A stretch of DNA of 64,000 nucleotides. Origin: an uncultured Acidobacteriaceae bacterium. Its GTDB lineage: Bacteria; Acidobacteriota; Terriglobia; Terriglobales; Acidobacteriaceae. This document shows positions 28,700 to 36,788 of the stretch, in pieces. Made by a program: the position numbers and the translations under genes. The notes beneath the pieces were generated by a model that worked only from the letters and a program-made list of their open reading frames with translations, ran no database searches and was not told the DNA's origin. Location: assembly GCA_903911925.1 (NCBI GenBank), contig CAIWFH010000011.1, forward strand, positions 53,741 to 117,740. The letters are read 5' to 3'. Position 1 is the first letter of the stretch. Every line of letters starts with the position of its first letter.

Positions 28700-29167
28700 T
28701 TAGTCCTGCATTCTCTGGCACTGTACCTTCCCGAATGGGTCCCTGTAAATCAAACCTTTCTCAACATAGCCGCCAACAAAACTAATCTTGACGGGGAATA
28801 GCTTTGTGCCAGCACCCGGTTGCCCAGAACTCCCTTGACTGGTAATCGTATTGGCAAATTCGACAGTGACGATATCGCTACTAACAAACTGTCCTGAGCT
28901 TTGAGTACATGAGTAGATCTCTTCCTTTGAGGGACGATTCTCAATATGGCTCGAACTTCTGTCGGACCGACTTTGCGCATCCGGCGACCATTTTCTGTTG
29001 CTCTGCGCGCGCAGCGCCGCGATTTGAGCCTTCAGGCTCTGCACCTCTTTCTCGAGGGCTGCTATTTTCTGTTGTGGCGTCGCTTGCTGTGAGGTCTGGC
29101 CAGTTGCAATCGACGTTGATACGCAAACGAAAACTAGAATAGTGAACGCGTAGCGCTTCCAGTTCAT
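28700..29167 (-). CDS. Exported small coiled-coil protein of unknown function
   Basis: 155 residues. The signal peptide RYAFTILVFVCVSTSIATG is followed by a predicted coiled coil with heptads (KIAALEKEVQSLKAQIAALRAQ) and then a compact C-terminal region ending DPFGKVQCQRMQD. Two Cys (in YSCTQSS and VQCQRM) could form a disulfide. I do not recognise the family. It sits between two palindromes of the family and just outside the RAYT unit, so it may be carried with it by chance. Confidence 0.6.
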   Translation of the reverse strand: MNWKRYAFTILVFVCVSTSIATGQTSQQATPQQKIAALEKEVQSLKAQIAALRAQSNRKWSPDAQSRSDRSSSHIENRPSKEEIYSCTQSSGQFVSSDIVTVEFANTITSQGSSGQPGAGTKLFPVKISFVGGYVEKGLIYRDPFGKVQCQRMQD

Positions 29168-29280
29168 CTTGCTCCTTCAATCGTCAAATTGGATCTGTGT
29201 GTTGTTCTGCAAACATAATACATTCCCCGCCAAGGCAGGTGGGCGGGGTGGCCCCGATCTCGGCTCCGTTTCCAAGTTAC

Positions 29281-29323
29281 TTGAGGGTGCCCCCGGTCCC
29301 TCGCTTTTGGGGACCGGGGATGG
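29281..29323 (-). repeat. Left terminal REP-like palindrome of the RAYT unit
   Basis: GGTGCCCCCGGTCCC (29286-29300), an 8-nt loop, then GGGGACCGGGGATGG. It is the inverted copy of the right terminal repeat. Upstream, at 29225-29243, another GC-rich hairpin (CCCGCC/GGGCGG) lies close by. Confidence 0.85.
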
Positions 29324-29374
29324 TGGCAGATTCTCCCTCCCTTCCTATTCCGAACCGGAGTATCGTTGCAGAAC

Positions 29375-29950
29375 ATGAAAGGCGAGCGCATCCGTTATCA
29401 GCAAACGGGGGAGTTCCACTTCCTCACCTTCAGTTGTTTCCATCGCCAGCCCTACCTGTTGCCGGTCACGGCAATGGAACTCTTTGAAGATGCGCTCGAA
29501 CGCGTTCGTCTCCGTTATCTCTTCGTCGTCGCCGGCTTCGTCGTTATGCCGGAGCACGCACATCTGTTGGTCAACGAGCCCGCGCGCGGGCTATTGTCCA
29601 GGTCGATTCAGGCCCTCAAGTTGTCCGTGTCGATGCGAAGCCGGGCGAAACCCTTCCGGCAGGCTCACTATTATGACTTCAATGTCCCGACACATGAGAA
29701 GTTTGTAGAGAAGTTGCGCTACATCCATCGAAATCCAGTCGTACGAGGATTGGCGGCATCGGCTGAAGACTGGAAGTGGTCAAGTTTTCGCCATTACCAA
29801 ACCGGCGTGCGCGAGACCGTTGAAATTGAGTCGGAGTGGACAGCCCGCGAAAGAGGTTGGAAACTGCCCGAGTGGATGCGCAATCGGGGTTCTGGTGCTT
29901 CGACTTCCCCGGTCCCCAAAAGCGAGGGACCGGGGGCACCCTCAACTTAA
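29375..29950 (+). CDS. REP-associated tyrosine transposase (RAYT, IS200/IS605-related Y1 HUH)
   Basis: 191 residues from the ATG at 29375. The HUH metal-binding motif is PEHAHLLV (His61 and His63). The catalytic tyrosine is Tyr116 in KLRYIHRNPVVRGL, the hallmark of the TnpA_REP family. EDWKWSSFRHYQTG completes the domain. RAYTs are single-copy relatives of IS200 transposases thought to cut and spread REP palindromes through single-stranded DNA. All catalytic residues are present, so it may be active. The C-terminal GSGASTSPVPKSEGPGAPST is largely the translation of the right palindrome. Confidence 0.93.
   Translation: MKGERIRYQQTGEFHFLTFSCFHRQPYLLPVTAMELFEDALERVRLRYLFVVAGFVVMPEHAHLLVNEPARGLLSRSIQALKLSVSMRSRAKPFRQAHYYDFNVPTHEKFVEKLRYIHRNPVVRGLAASAEDWKWSSFRHYQTGVRETVEIESEWTARERGWKLPEWMRNRGSGASTSPVPKSEGPGAPST
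29904..29945 (+). repeat. Right terminal REP-like palindrome of the RAYT unit
   Basis: CCCCGGTCCC (29907-29916) and GGGACCGGGG (29926-29935) pair around CAAAAGCGA. The outer right side GGGGGCACCCTCAAC matches the palindrome at 28616-28654. It is part of the transposase reading frame. Confidence 0.88.
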
Positions 29951-30012
29951 TATCATTCCGCGTGCTTTGCCTTTTGGATTCGGGTGGGCCGGATAGCCGC
30001 CCGAAAGATGCC

Positions 30013-32853
30013 TCACGGCGACGGCTGACCTTCGAAGGGCGGCTCCGGGGCGACTTGTTTGCCGTCGAGGCGGAAGCTGGTTGCGCCGTTGATGTCGGTG
30101 CGGTAGGTGCGGACGTGGGCGGCCTGTAACTCTTGAAGCACTTCGTGGCGGGGATGGCCGAAGCGGTTATGCAGGCCGCAGGAGATGACGGCCCACTGCG
30201 GAGATACGCGGGCCAGAAACTCGGGGCGCGTGGAGGTGACGCTGCCGTGATGGCCCACCTTGAGCAGGGAGCTCGGGAGTCCCTGGCCCGCCAGCATGGC
30301 TTGCTCGACGGGCGCTTCGGCATCGCCTTCAAGAAGAACCGACGTGGCGCCATAGGCTGCGTGCAGCACCAGGGAATCGTTGTTTCCGGGCGCTTCTCCT
30401 GGCTGGTAGCCGGGGGCGGGCGCGAGGACCGCGATCTGGACGCTGCCCAGGGAAAAGGCGTCCCCGGCATGGAATGAGCGCACACGCACATGAAGCGCCG
30501 CGGCCTGGCTGAGCAGCGCGTTGTAAGCGCCGGAGCGGGGGTTGTTGCCTACCCAAAGCTCGGCGGGGTGGAAGTTGCCGAGGACGGCGGGCAGGCCGCC
30601 CATGTGGTCGCTGTGTGCATGGCTCAGGGCCACGGCGTCAAGCCGACGGATGCCGCGCGCCCAGAGCGCCTCAGAGACCACCTCTTCACCAATGTCGAAC
30701 TCCTTTGGTGCCTGGTGGGGGCCGCCGCCAAAGCCGCCGCCATCGACCAGAAGGGTCTTGCCTTCGGGTGAAATGAGCAGCAGCGAGTCGCCCTGGCCCA
30801 CGTCGATGGCTTCAACCAGCAGGGCATTGCGGGGATGCTGGATGGGCCGGGGAGCAACGGCAACCGCAGCCGCCACGAGCAGCGCTGCCCAGGCAGCTCG
30901 GCGCGGCCAGCGGGATTGACTGGAAAGACTGCGGAAGGCTAATGCGATGGCTAGGGCGAGGAGCACGCAGAAAGCGGCTGACTGCCAGAGAAGCGGCGCG
31001 GGAATGCGGAAATCTCCAAAGGTGAACGAGCCGAAGAGGTGAACGAGGCCGACACCAAAGTGGAGAAACAGGGCGGCAACGGCGGCTGGAATCACGGCTG
31101 CCTGGGGCCACAGAAACAGAGCCAACAGGGTGAGCAGGGCGGCGGGCATCAGCAGGGCGAGTAGCGGCAGAATGAACAGATTCACTGGCAACGCGAAGAG
31201 GGTGATCCGGTGGAAGTAGATGGCCATGGGGAGGGTCATGGCCAGTTCCACTACGCAGGAGACGACCGTCAACTCAACAATCCGCAACAAAAAAGCAACT
31301 GCAAATGGAAAGAAACGCCAGGCGACGGATTCGGCTAGACGGCCCCGGATGGCAGCTCGAAACGCAGCCGTGAGAAATCCAACCGTCCCTTGGAACAAAG
31401 CAACTTCCGGGTGTTGCCCATCTTCTATGGGTTCAATCGGTATGCCATGGGATGCAAGAGTTCGAGGGGATGTAGCCGCGTGCAGATGCGCCGCAACCAT
31501 GCGCAGCATGACGCGGAACTGGGCCAGCGGCGGCGCCAGCTTGACGTCAAGCGCGATCTGGCGCAAGGCGCGGGTTGCCGCGACATACGGGTGAATGGTG
31601 GCCTGAAGCAGAGGCGCGGCGATGCCGCCGATGGCGAGCACCGCCAGCAGCGTCATCTGCAGGCTGGATTCGAAGAGGCTGCGGGGGCTTGCGGCCAGCA
31701 GGCATAGCGCTGCAAAGCCGATGGCGTTCATGGGGCTGCGCTCGCGGTAAACGAGGCGGCCGATGAGGTAGAGGGTCACCATCCACAGCGAGCGCTGCAC
31801 CGGGGTGGCAAAACCGGTAAATAGCGCATACGCGAATGACCCGACGATGGTGAGCAGCGTGGCCGGGACGCGCGGAAGGCGCAGACGGCGGGCGGTGAAC
31901 AGGATGCATCCGGCCACAATGGCGAGGTGGAAGCCGGAGACCACCAGCATGTGAAAAGAGCCGGTGCGCTCAAAGCCGACGCGCAAGGAATGGGTGAGGT
32001 AAGTGCGGTCGCCGGTGACCATGGCGGCCAGCATGATGGCGTCGTCTTCGCTGAGGCGCAGGGGCGCGGGCAGGCGGCGCATGGCCGCGGGCAGGGCAAG
32101 CAGGCGCGCACTGGAGTCGCGCTGCAGGCCGCTGACGAGGCAGGACAGGAAGCGGCCGGGAGATTGGCCGAGGCGATCGATGCGGGCGATGCTGACTGAG
32201 GCCGAAGAAGTGACGCCTTGATCGAGGAGGAAGTCCTGGCGGCTCCATACGCCCGGGTCGTGATACGTTTCAGGGGGCAGCAGGCGGACTGCGGCGCGGA
32301 TGCGCTCTCCGCAACGGAAAGGCTGCTGAGTGAGAACGGCGGCCGGCCAGCGAACGGTGAGGCGGACGCGGCCTTCGATCGGAGCTTGTGCGTCTTCGGC
32401 GTCGGTGACCACTTCAACGGTGGATACGCGCAGGTCGATTCGCTGGGTGGGCTGAGTTGTGGTGGGGGAGTCGACGCTCTGCTCGATCTCGCCGCGGAGC
32501 TGGCCGGCGTCGATGACGGTTCCCTCGACGCTGCGGAGAAGATTGTCAGAGAGAGCGGCGAGAGCTGGTGCGGGAGCTGGTTGCGGCTCCATCTCTGCGC
32601 ACCACGCTCCGAGGAAGAGCCAGAGCAGGCCGACGGGGAGCCAGGCGATGGATTGTGCGCGTAGCGCTGCGATACCGCACAACACGGCTGTGACTGCGAG
32701 TGCGACTAATACCTGGCCGGGCACGAACCAGAGCCAGTTTGCGGCGACGATGCCGGCAGCGAAGAGCCATGCGGCGTGGAAGAGAGGGACGGCGCCCAGG
32801 CCGGCGGAGGAGCCGGCGGGGGCTTGCGCGGTGTTGAGCGGGGCGTCTTGCAT
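30013..32853 (-). CDS. comEC: ComEC/Rec2 DNA-uptake channel protein
   Basis: About 946 residues from the ATG at 32851-32853; a TTG twelve codons upstream keeps the frame but is less likely. The order is an N-terminal multi-helix segment with a soluble DUF4131-type domain, the Competence domain with many membrane helices (SFHMLVVSGFHLAIVAGCILF carries the GxHL-like core motif), then a metallo-beta-lactamase domain with DAVALSHAHSDHMGGLPAVL (HxHxDH) and LKVGHHGSVTST. ComEC forms the inner-membrane channel for single-stranded DNA in natural transformation; the MBL domain may degrade the other strand. Length is above the usual 750 residues but common for forms with the full C-terminal domain. Confidence 0.94.
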   Translation of the reverse strand: MQDAPLNTAQAPAGSSAGLGAVPLFHAAWLFAAGIVAANWLWFVPGQVLVALAVTAVLCGIAALRAQSIAWLPVGLLWLFLGAWCAEMEPQPAPAPALAALSDNLLRSVEGTVIDAGQLRGEIEQSVDSPTTTQPTQRIDLRVSTVEVVTDAEDAQAPIEGRVRLTVRWPAAVLTQQPFRCGERIRAAVRLLPPETYHDPGVWSRQDFLLDQGVTSSASVSIARIDRLGQSPGRFLSCLVSGLQRDSSARLLALPAAMRRLPAPLRLSEDDAIMLAAMVTGDRTYLTHSLRVGFERTGSFHMLVVSGFHLAIVAGCILFTARRLRLPRVPATLLTIVGSFAYALFTGFATPVQRSLWMVTLYLIGRLVYRERSPMNAIGFAALCLLAASPRSLFESSLQMTLLAVLAIGGIAAPLLQATIHPYVAATRALRQIALDVKLAPPLAQFRVMLRMVAAHLHAATSPRTLASHGIPIEPIEDGQHPEVALFQGTVGFLTAAFRAAIRGRLAESVAWRFFPFAVAFLLRIVELTVVSCVVELAMTLPMAIYFHRITLFALPVNLFILPLLALLMPAALLTLLALFLWPQAAVIPAAVAALFLHFGVGLVHLFGSFTFGDFRIPAPLLWQSAAFCVLLALAIALAFRSLSSQSRWPRRAAWAALLVAAAVAVAPRPIQHPRNALLVEAIDVGQGDSLLLISPEGKTLLVDGGGFGGGPHQAPKEFDIGEEVVSEALWARGIRRLDAVALSHAHSDHMGGLPAVLGNFHPAELWVGNNPRSGAYNALLSQAAALHVRVRSFHAGDAFSLGSVQIAVLAPAPGYQPGEAPGNNDSLVLHAAYGATSVLLEGDAEAPVEQAMLAGQGLPSSLLKVGHHGSVTSTRPEFLARVSPQWAVISCGLHNRFGHPRHEVLQELQAAHVRTYRTDINGATSFRLDGKQVAPEPPFEGQPSP

Positions 32854-32894
32854 TGCGCCTGAAAAATGAGGAGCAGGTGTTGGGGACAAGCCTA

Positions 32895-34217
32895 TCAGGA
32901 GCGCCGCAGGTGAACCACTGTTTCAATGTGAAAGGTCTGAGGAAACAGGTCGGCGAGCGTGAGGGATTCGATGCGGTAGCCGGAATCGATGAGGGCGCGC
33001 AGGTCGCGGGCCAGGGTAGCGGGGTCGCAGGAGACGTACGTCAAGGCGGGCGCGGCTACTCCGGAAAGGAGCGCACAGGTTTCCGCGCCCAGGCCGGTCC
33101 GCGGAGGGTCGACAACAATGAAGTCGGGGATTGCATCGCCAGCGCGCGCTGCTTTATGACCGTTGCGGAGGAACTCAAGCGTGGTTGCGCGCACCGGAAT
33201 GCCTGTGGTTCGCTTCAGGTTCTGGGCCAGCGCCTGGGTAGAGGACGGAGCGGATTCGACAGCAATCACGCGGGCGAAACTGGTGGTGAGCTGCCGCGCG
33301 AAGAGGCCGACGCCGGCGAAAAGGTCCCATGCAAGCGCGCCCTGTTGCCCTGCGGTGACCTTTTCTACGAGAGCATCCACCAGCCAGCGATTGACTTGAA
33401 AAAATGCGCCGTGGTCAACGCGATAGTCAAAGCCGGCGGCGCGATAGGCGAGTGAGGGCGCGCCCCATTGCGCGATGGTGCGCGGCGGCTGGGCTGGGCC
33501 ACGCTTTGCGGGGCGGGCTTCCGCAATGAGTTCCGCGCCGGCGAGAGCGGGGATTCGTTCTTTGAGTATTTGGGCAAAATCGTCAAAGCGTGCCTTGGCG
33601 GGGTTGGTGGCAAAAACGCTTGCCAGCAGAGCGGTTTCAGCTGGATCGCAGAAGAGCGAAATCTCAGTCGGACACAAAGCTGGGGCTGATTGACGGGCTA
33701 CTTTAGCGATGGATTGTGCGGCGCTCACCAGCAGCGGGGCCGCGATGGGGCACTCGGTGATGGGGATGATGGCATGGGAACCGCGGCCGCGATAGCCGGG
33801 ATTTCCCGCCGCGTCGAATGCCAGGCGGATGCGATTGCGATAGTGCCATGGGTCGGCGGCTAGCACGTTGATGGCGTCAGGAACTTGAACGCCGCCGCGT
33901 TCCAGAGTCTCGCGTAGAATGGCTTGCTTGAAGGCGAGTTGGGCTTCGTAGCCGGCGTGTTGATACTGGCATCCGCCGCATGGGCCAAAGTGAGGGCAGG
34001 CGGGCTTAATCCGCTCCGGCGCGGCGGTGACAATCTCTTCAACTTCGGCCGTGGAGTAGCCGGGCTTGCTTTCAGCGATGCGAATGCGCGCCTGCTCGCC
34101 GGGCAAGGCGAGGGGAACAAAGACGGCTTTGCCCTCGAGACGGCCGAGGAATGCGCCACCGTAGATGGGCTTGCCGATTTCGACGAGTTGCGATGCGGCG
34201 GGTTCGGGCGGCTTCAT
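32895..34217 (-). CDS. RNA m5U methyltransferase, RlmD/TrmA family
   Basis: 440 residues. An N-terminal TRAM-like domain (VEIGKPIYGGAFLGRLEGKAVFVPLALPGE) is followed by the iron-sulfur cysteine cluster CPHFGPCGGCQYQH and ECPI. The SAM fold comes next (AWDLFAGVGLFARQL). FIVVDPPRTGL and YVSCDPATLARDL, with the catalytic Cys, complete the family. It methylates C5 of a uridine in 23S rRNA or tRNA; the [4Fe-4S] site favours the RlmD/RumA branch. Its start overlaps the next upstream gene by four bases. Confidence 0.92.
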   Translation of the reverse strand: MKPPEPAASQLVEIGKPIYGGAFLGRLEGKAVFVPLALPGEQARIRIAESKPGYSTAEVEEIVTAAPERIKPACPHFGPCGGCQYQHAGYEAQLAFKQAILRETLERGGVQVPDAINVLAADPWHYRNRIRLAFDAAGNPGYRGRGSHAIIPITECPIAAPLLVSAAQSIAKVARQSAPALCPTEISLFCDPAETALLASVFATNPAKARFDDFAQILKERIPALAGAELIAEARPAKRGPAQPPRTIAQWGAPSLAYRAAGFDYRVDHGAFFQVNRWLVDALVEKVTAGQQGALAWDLFAGVGLFARQLTTSFARVIAVESAPSSTQALAQNLKRTTGIPVRATTLEFLRNGHKAARAGDAIPDFIVVDPPRTGLGAETCALLSGVAAPALTYVSCDPATLARDLRALIDSGYRIESLTLADLFPQTFHIETVVHLRRS

Positions 34218-34927
34218 TGCTGGCTCATGTAGAACAGGCTCAGGCGCGGCAGATTGTAGTGGACGAGCAACTGCTTCTGCACAAATTGATGTTCCACCTG
34301 GCGCAGTTGCACGGCGCCCATGCGGCTGCGATAGGGGGCGAGTTCGCGTGCCGCGTGCTCTTTGAGGCCGACCAGCAATTCTTCGGGGGCTGCGGCGGTC
34401 AGGGTGGCAAAGAGCTTTTCTTCGAGCACGGTAAGGTTGCGCTCCAGGGCTTCCATGTCGAAGGCAGCGGTGTTCTCCGGCGCGGCGGTGCGGACCTCGG
34501 CTGCCAGTTCGCGCAAACGGGTTGCGGTGGCAGCGCAGGCTTCGGGAGCTACCGTGGCCGCGTCAAGCGCCTCAGCGGCGGCCTCAAGATGAGAGGCCAC
34601 GCGATCTTGCTCAAAGCCGGATTCGCGGTTTGGTTTTGAGGGGTCTGCCGTTCCGGCGGCGGCTTCGCGCAACTCTTCGGCGGCTACCATCACCGCCTGC
34701 GCGCACCAGGCGAGGCCGTTGATGCTGCGCATGCGGGCGCGCTTTTGCCGCGCTTCGTATTTATCGAACGCGGCATCGATGCCGCGAAGAACGGCAGCGA
34801 GCGGAATGCCGGCGTCGCGCCAGGTTTCGATCAGCGCCCAGTCAAGCGTGGAGAGCAGCAGCAGCGCTCCGCGTCGTTGCTGGAAGCGGTCTTCGATCTC
34901 CGTAAAGTAATTGAAGTAGTTGAGCAC
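34214..34927 (-). CDS. Conserved-looking helical protein of unknown function
   Basis: 237 residues from a GTG. LNYFNYFTEIEDRFQQRRGALLLLSTLDWALIETWRDAGIPLAAVLRGIDAAFDKYEARQ starts the protein, which is then mainly Ala/Glu/Arg-rich helix (ERNLTVLEEKLFATLTAAAPEELLVGLKEHAARELAPYRSRM). There is no signal peptide or membrane helix. The stop overlaps the RNA-methyltransferase start by four bases, suggesting coupled expression. I do not know a function; the DWALIETWRDAGIPL stretch looks like a DNA- or protein-binding helical unit, but that is impression only. Confidence 0.75.
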   Translation of the reverse strand: MLNYFNYFTEIEDRFQQRRGALLLLSTLDWALIETWRDAGIPLAAVLRGIDAAFDKYEARQKRARMRSINGLAWCAQAVMVAAEELREAAAGTADPSKPNRESGFEQDRVASHLEAAAEALDAATVAPEACAATATRLRELAAEVRTAAPENTAAFDMEALERNLTVLEEKLFATLTAAAPEELLVGLKEHAARELAPYRSRMGAVQLRQVEHQFVQKQLLVHYNLPRLSLFYMSQQ

Positions 34928-34978
34928 GGCGCCGCGGCCTCTGACCGTGGAGTTTACCTTGTCGTCATTGGGTGTCGT

Positions 34979-35014
34979 GGTATCCCCGGTCCCAAAAGCG
35001 GGACCGGGGATACC
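34979..35014. repeat. Perfect 15-bp-stem REP-like palindrome
   Basis: GGTATCCCCGGTCCC (34979-34993) and GGGACCGGGGATACC (35000-35014) are exact complements with a 6-nt loop. It lies between coaX (ending at 35046, minus strand) and the unknown gene starting at 34927. It may insulate the two transcripts. There is no U-tract. Confidence 0.88.
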
Positions 35015-35045
35015 ATCTTTAGTGAAGAATCAAGCGGCCACAAAC

Positions 35046-35849
35046 TTAGCTTGTGCGACTGCGGGGCCGGGGTGTGCGGTTGCGCTCGAAGAGGATGCGC
35101 AGGCCGTCGAGGGTGAGCATGTCGTCGATTTCGGAGATGAAGCGCGAGTCTTCCGATATCTGGCGCGCCAGGCCGCCGGTGGCGATGACCTTCGGTTTCA
35201 CGCCTAGCTCGGCAACGATGCGCTCGAGGATGCCGTCCACCAGGCCGATGTAGCCGTAATACAAGCCACTCTGCAGATGCGTGACGGTGTTGGTGCCGAT
35301 GACTTTGGCGGGGCGCTTGATGTCAACGCGGCCCAGCCGCGCGGCGCGCGAAAAGAGGGCGTCGGCGCTGATGCCCAGGCCCGGCGAGATGGCTCCGCCG
35401 AGGTACTCGCCCCTGGCCGAGATCACGTCGAATGTGGTGGCCGTGCCAAAATCCACCACTACGCACGGACCGCCGTACCGCTCGAAAGCGGCGATGGCGT
35501 TGACCAGGCGATCGGCGCCCAGTTCCGTGGGGTTGTCGACCAAGACGGGCATGCCGGTCTTGATGCCCGGCTCAACAAACAGCGGCTGAAGGTGGAAGTA
35601 GTTTTCGCAGACCTGACGCAGCGTGGAATCAACCGGCGGCACCACGGACGAAATGATGATGTGGCCTACCTGGGTGGGCTTGAGGCCATGCATCTCGAAG
35701 AGGTTCACGAACAGCACGCCGTACTCGTCCGCGGTTTGGGAGCGATGGGTGGTGACGCGCCAGTGCGCGGACAACTCAGGCAACTCTCCGTCGATCCTGA
35801 AGAGGCCGAGAACCGTATTGGTATTGCCGACATCGATGGCTAGCAGCAT
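35046..35849 (-). CDS. coaX: Type III pantothenate kinase
   Basis: 267 residues from the ATG at 35847-35849, three bases after the birA stop. MLLAIDVGNTNTVLGLF is the phosphate-binding start of CoaX, NPTELGADRLVNAIAAF and CVVVDFGTATTFDVI carry the pantothenate and catalytic Asp motifs, and YLGGAISPGLGISADALF completes the ASKHA fold. It makes 4'-phosphopantothenate with ATP, the first step of CoA synthesis, and needs a monovalent cation. The birA-coaX pairing is widespread and fits a cofactor operon. Confidence 0.95.
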   Translation of the reverse strand: MLLAIDVGNTNTVLGLFRIDGELPELSAHWRVTTHRSQTADEYGVLFVNLFEMHGLKPTQVGHIIISSVVPPVDSTLRQVCENYFHLQPLFVEPGIKTGMPVLVDNPTELGADRLVNAIAAFERYGGPCVVVDFGTATTFDVISARGEYLGGAISPGLGISADALFSRAARLGRVDIKRPAKVIGTNTVTHLQSGLYYGYIGLVDGILERIVAELGVKPKVIATGGLARQISEDSRFISEIDDMLTLDGLRILFERNRTPRPRSRTS

Positions 35850-35851
35850 GT

Positions 35852-36628
35852 TCAATCCAATTCAGCGGCGCGAATGCCGCCGGTTTGCACCGTAATCAGT
35901 CCGGCATCGGTGCGCACTTTCAAAAACCCGTGTTCGTCGAGGCCTTCGGTGATGCCTGTGCAGGCTTGCGGGCCGTGCACCTGGACCCGGCGTCCGCGCA
36001 GCCACGTGGACGATTGCTCAACACGACGCAGAACCGTCTTACTGGCGGTCGGCTCAGCCAACGCCAGCGCCTCGCGCTCCAGCGATTTTAGCAGGGAGAC
36101 GAGCAGGGGCCCCCGGCCGATGGTGCGTCCGGTTTCAAGATCGAGGGAAGTGGCAGGCGTGGCCAGGCCCGGATCGAAATCCTGCTGGTGGACGTTGATG
36201 CCGATGCCGACGATGGCGAATGCCGCGGTATGGCCTTCGCTCTTCGACTCAACGAGAATGCCGCCAGCCTTGCGGTCGCCGAGAAGCAAATCGTTGGGCC
36301 ATCTTAAGTCAACAGCAAGGGCGGTGGCCTCGTGAATGGCGTCGGCAGCGGCCAGGCCGGCGGCCAGGGGCAGGAGCGGAAGGCGAGCGGATGGGCGCAG
36401 CAGGATGCTCACATAGAGTCCCTGGGCGGCGGCAGAGTGCCACGCATGATCGCCGCGGCCGCGGCCGGCCCGCTGCTCATCGGCAAAGTAGACCGAGCCA
36501 TGCGGTGCGCCGGCGCGCGCGGCCGCAAGGGCGTCGCTGTTGGTGGAATCGGTGACCGGGGTGAAGTGGAGATTGCCCGCAAAAATGGTGCCTGTCAGGG
36601 CCGTATCCAGTGCCGGAAGATTGAACAT
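35852..36628 (-). CDS. birA: Biotin-[acetyl-CoA carboxylase] ligase
   Basis: 258 residues from the ATG at 36626-36628; an upstream start would read through the palindromic repeat and is rejected. TPVTDSTNSDALAAARAG, ADEQRAGRGRGDHAWHS (GRGRxxxxW core), LRWPNDLLLGDRKAGGILVES (lysine of the active site) and FAIVGIGINVHQ are all in place, followed by a C-terminal SH3-like domain. There is no N-terminal helix-turn-helix, so it is the monofunctional ligase without repressor activity. It joins biotin to BCCP through biotinyl-AMP. It overlaps the coaX region closely. Confidence 0.94.
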   Translation of the reverse strand: MFNLPALDTALTGTIFAGNLHFTPVTDSTNSDALAAARAGAPHGSVYFADEQRAGRGRGDHAWHSAAAQGLYVSILLRPSARLPLLPLAAGLAAADAIHEATALAVDLRWPNDLLLGDRKAGGILVESKSEGHTAAFAIVGIGINVHQQDFDPGLATPATSLDLETGRTIGRGPLLVSLLKSLEREALALAEPTASKTVLRRVEQSSTWLRGRRVQVHGPQACTGITEGLDEHGFLKVRTDAGLITVQTGGIRAAELD

Positions 36629-36677
36629 GGGCGGGGATTGTTTACCTTGTGGTTTTGTGTCTGGTGGTTGAGTGCGG

Positions 36678-36757
36678 TGGTATCCCATGTCCCAAAATCG
36701 GGACATCCACCCCTCGAACGAAGACCTGTCCGAGGGGACCCCGGACAGGGGGCACCC
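36678..36757. repeat. Composite palindromic repeat with swapped core
   Basis: The left element has GGTATCCCATGTCCC (36679-36693) and GGGACAT with an AAAATC loop. The right element has CCTGTCCG (36725-36732) and CGGACAGG (36742-36749). The outer boundaries read GGTATCCC ... GGGGGCACCC, the same ends as other family members. It lies between nadC and birA. Confidence 0.75.
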
Positions 36758-36788
36758 ATCATATGTGCAAAGGCCGGCTGTTGGAGAG

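Larger units (their letters stand above)
29281..29945 (+). mobile_element. RAYT unit bounded by identical 40-bp inverted palindromes
   Basis: The sequence at 29281-29320 is the exact reverse complement of 29906-29945 over 40 bp. Each copy contains its own palindrome (GGTCCC/GGGACC core). Between them lies the transposase gene. The 3' end of that gene runs through the right palindrome, so the last 17 or so residues are encoded by the repeat. This 665-bp layout, tyrosine transposase flanked by inverted REP sequences, is the arrangement known for RAYT genes in enterobacteria and pseudomonads. I saw no target-site duplication. Confidence 0.85.
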
